Shown: in pieces, positions 62,991 through 64,000 of the stretch
Position numbering within the stretch: position 1 is the first letter of the stretch
How the letters are laid out: every line of letters starts with the position of its first letter
DNA from: Alloyangia pacifica
GTDB taxonomy: Bacteria; Pseudomonadota; Alphaproteobacteria; Rhodobacterales; Rhodobacteraceae
Length of the DNA stretch: 64,000 nucleotides
Assembly (NCBI RefSeq): GCF_020524285.1
Contig: NZ_JAIVKX010000004.1
Coordinates: 124,001 to 188,000 of the forward strand
Reading direction: 5' to 3'
Notes under the pieces: model-generated
The model's database searches: none
Told to the model about the DNA's origin: nothing
What the model saw: the letters and a program-made list of their open reading frames with translations, nothing else
Made by a program: the position numbers and the translations under genes

Positions 62991-63131
62991 GCAACCTTGG
63001 CCGCAGGTCGTTCCCGCGCGGCAGGCAGAGCCCCTATCACCCTCGGGCGCACGCCGTCGGCGCGCGGAGGACAAGGCCCTTCGCTGCGCCGGACATTGCA
63101 CGGGGCGGCCTGCGCCGCCCCGCATCGCTCC

Positions 63132-64000
63132 TCAGGCCGCCGGCATGCGCCGTTCGATGATCTCGGCCCACCACGAGCAGCCCGCCGGGATGGCCTCGTC
63201 GTTGAAGTTGTACTGCGGGTGGTGCACCGCCGCCGTGTCGCCGTTGCCGACGAGAATATAAGCGCCGGGGCGCTCCTCGAGCATGAAGGCGAAGTCTTCG
63301 CCGCCCATGACCAGCGGCGCGTCGGCGCAATCGCCCGAGACCGCGCGGGCCACGTCGGCGGCGAACTCGGTCTGCTCCTCGGAGTTCACCATCACCGGGT
63401 AGTTGCGGGTGTAGTCCACCGTGGCGACGCAGCCGAGCGCCGCCGCCATGCCGGTGCAGATCTCGGAAATGCGGGACTCGGCGAGGTCGCGGTTCTCGGG
63501 CGCCAGCGTGCGCACGGTGCCGCGCATCGTGACCCGCTGCGGGATCACGTTGAACGCCTTGGAGGAGGTCTCGAAGCTGGTCACCGAGACCACGATCTGC
63601 GTCACCGGGTCGGCGTTGCGCGCGGCGATGGTCTGCAGCGCCGTGACGATCTGCGCCGAGGCGACGGTGGGGTCGATGGTCTCATGCGGCTTGGCGGCGT
63701 GCCCGCCGCGGCCCTCGATAGTCACCTCGAAAACGTCGGTGGCGGCGAAGAAGGCGCCGGGACGAATGGCAAACTGGCCGACCGGCACGCCGGGCCAATT
63801 GTGCATGCCGTAGACCTCCTGGATGTTCCAACGCGCCATCATGCCGTCGTCGCACATCTCCTTGCCGCCGCCGCCGCCCTCCTCGGCGGGCTGGAAGATC
63901 ACCACGGTGGTGCCGTCGAAGTTGCGGGTCTCGGCGAGATACTTGGCGGCGCCGAGCAGCATGGCGGTGTGGCCGTCATGTCCGCAGGCGTGCATCGCCC
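63132..64000 (-). CDS. M20D-family amidohydrolase, N-terminus outside window
   Basis: This leftward gene is cut by the right window edge; 289 codons are present. The visible start is the metal-site block [14 protein letters not shown] (Cys and His ligands). Next come [15 protein letters not shown] with the catalytic Glu, a lid domain with [15 protein letters not shown] and the C-terminal [20 protein letters not shown]. This is the pattern of hippurate hydrolase, N-acetyl-amino acid or IAA-amino acid amidohydrolases of family M20D. The full protein would be near 390 residues, so about 100 are missing. The substrate cannot be set from sequence. Confidence 0.9.
   Translation of the reverse strand, partial: AMHACGHDGHTAMLLGAAKYLAETRNFDGTTVVIFQPAEEGGGGGKEMCDDGMMARWNIQEVYGMHNWPGVPVGQFAIRPGAFFAATDVFEVTIEGRGGHAAKPHETIDPTVASAQIVTALQTIAARNADPVTQIVVSVTSFETSSKAFNVIPQRVTMRGTVRTLAPENRDLAESRISEICTGMAAALGCVATVDYTRNYPVMVNSEEQTEFAADVARAVSGDCADAPLVMGGEDFAFMLEERPGAYILVGNGDTAAVHHPQYNFNDEAIPAGCSWWAEIIERRMPAA

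Overview
The window reads as chromosomal DNA of an alphaproteobacterium of the Rhodobacteraceae (roseobacter-type). The base composition is high in GC. Typical content includes a GapR/DUF2312 protein, tripartite TRAP and TctCBA carriers, a persulfide dioxygenase cluster, an ArsJ arsenate module and several conserved small roseobacter proteins. This is inferred from gene content; no rRNA or marker gene is present to name a species.

Positions 1-9983 form an accessory region ending at a tRNA-Thr gene. It starts with an array of 8-bp tandem repeats and a visibly AT-richer, tightly packed three-gene operon of unknown function (410-2148) whose first product is a small cysteine-rich protein. Next come a large RTX-repeat protein with a clan GH-A-like glycosidase domain (2616-5237), two unknown proteins, about 900 bp without a gene, and a decayed phage-like segment (7537-9884) with a ParB-like pseudogene, a truncated cytosine methyltransferase, two short phage-like genes and an AlpA-like DNA-binding protein.

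Positions 10033-27526 are mostly core-like. They hold an iron-type ABC permease, a conserved unknown protein, gapR, a FadB/FadJ-like protein with altered catalytic positions, a sulfide/persulfide operon (MBL dioxygenase, two YeeE/YedE halves, DUF442 phosphatase-like protein) with a clear terminator, a CofD-like protein, a DUF2252 protein, a run of small envelope proteins with an L,D-transpeptidase and an SH3-type protein, and an octaheme cytochrome c carrying HEAT/TPR-like repeats.

Positions 27685-46430 form a pectin/uronate catabolic island. KduI, KduD and KdgF process unsaturated uronates. An ABC transporter is encoded with a GH28 polygalacturonase and a GH105 unsaturated-uronyl hydrolase that lack signal peptides, so oligomers are probably cleaved after import. 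An SGNH esterase lies alongside. A TRAP carrier is encoded with uronate dehydrogenase, galactarolactone isomerase, galactarolactone cycloisomerase and keto-deoxyglucarate dehydratase, which form the oxidative route for free galacturonate. A shared operator-like motif (core TTGTATGATRA) precedes kduI, the ABC operon and the TRAP operon, and a GntR/FCD regulator lies in the middle.

Positions 46603-64000 hold an RND efflux pair, an arsenate-resistance operon (ArsR-ArsC fusion, GAPDH, ArsJ), a PadR regulator with a siderophore-interacting ferric reductase (YqjI/YqjH-like), a TctCBA carrier facing a TctD/TctE two-component system that has an extra periplasmic binding protein, and a partial M20 amidohydrolase at the right edge. 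Several intergenic regions hold nested inverted repeats or copies of short dispersed elements.
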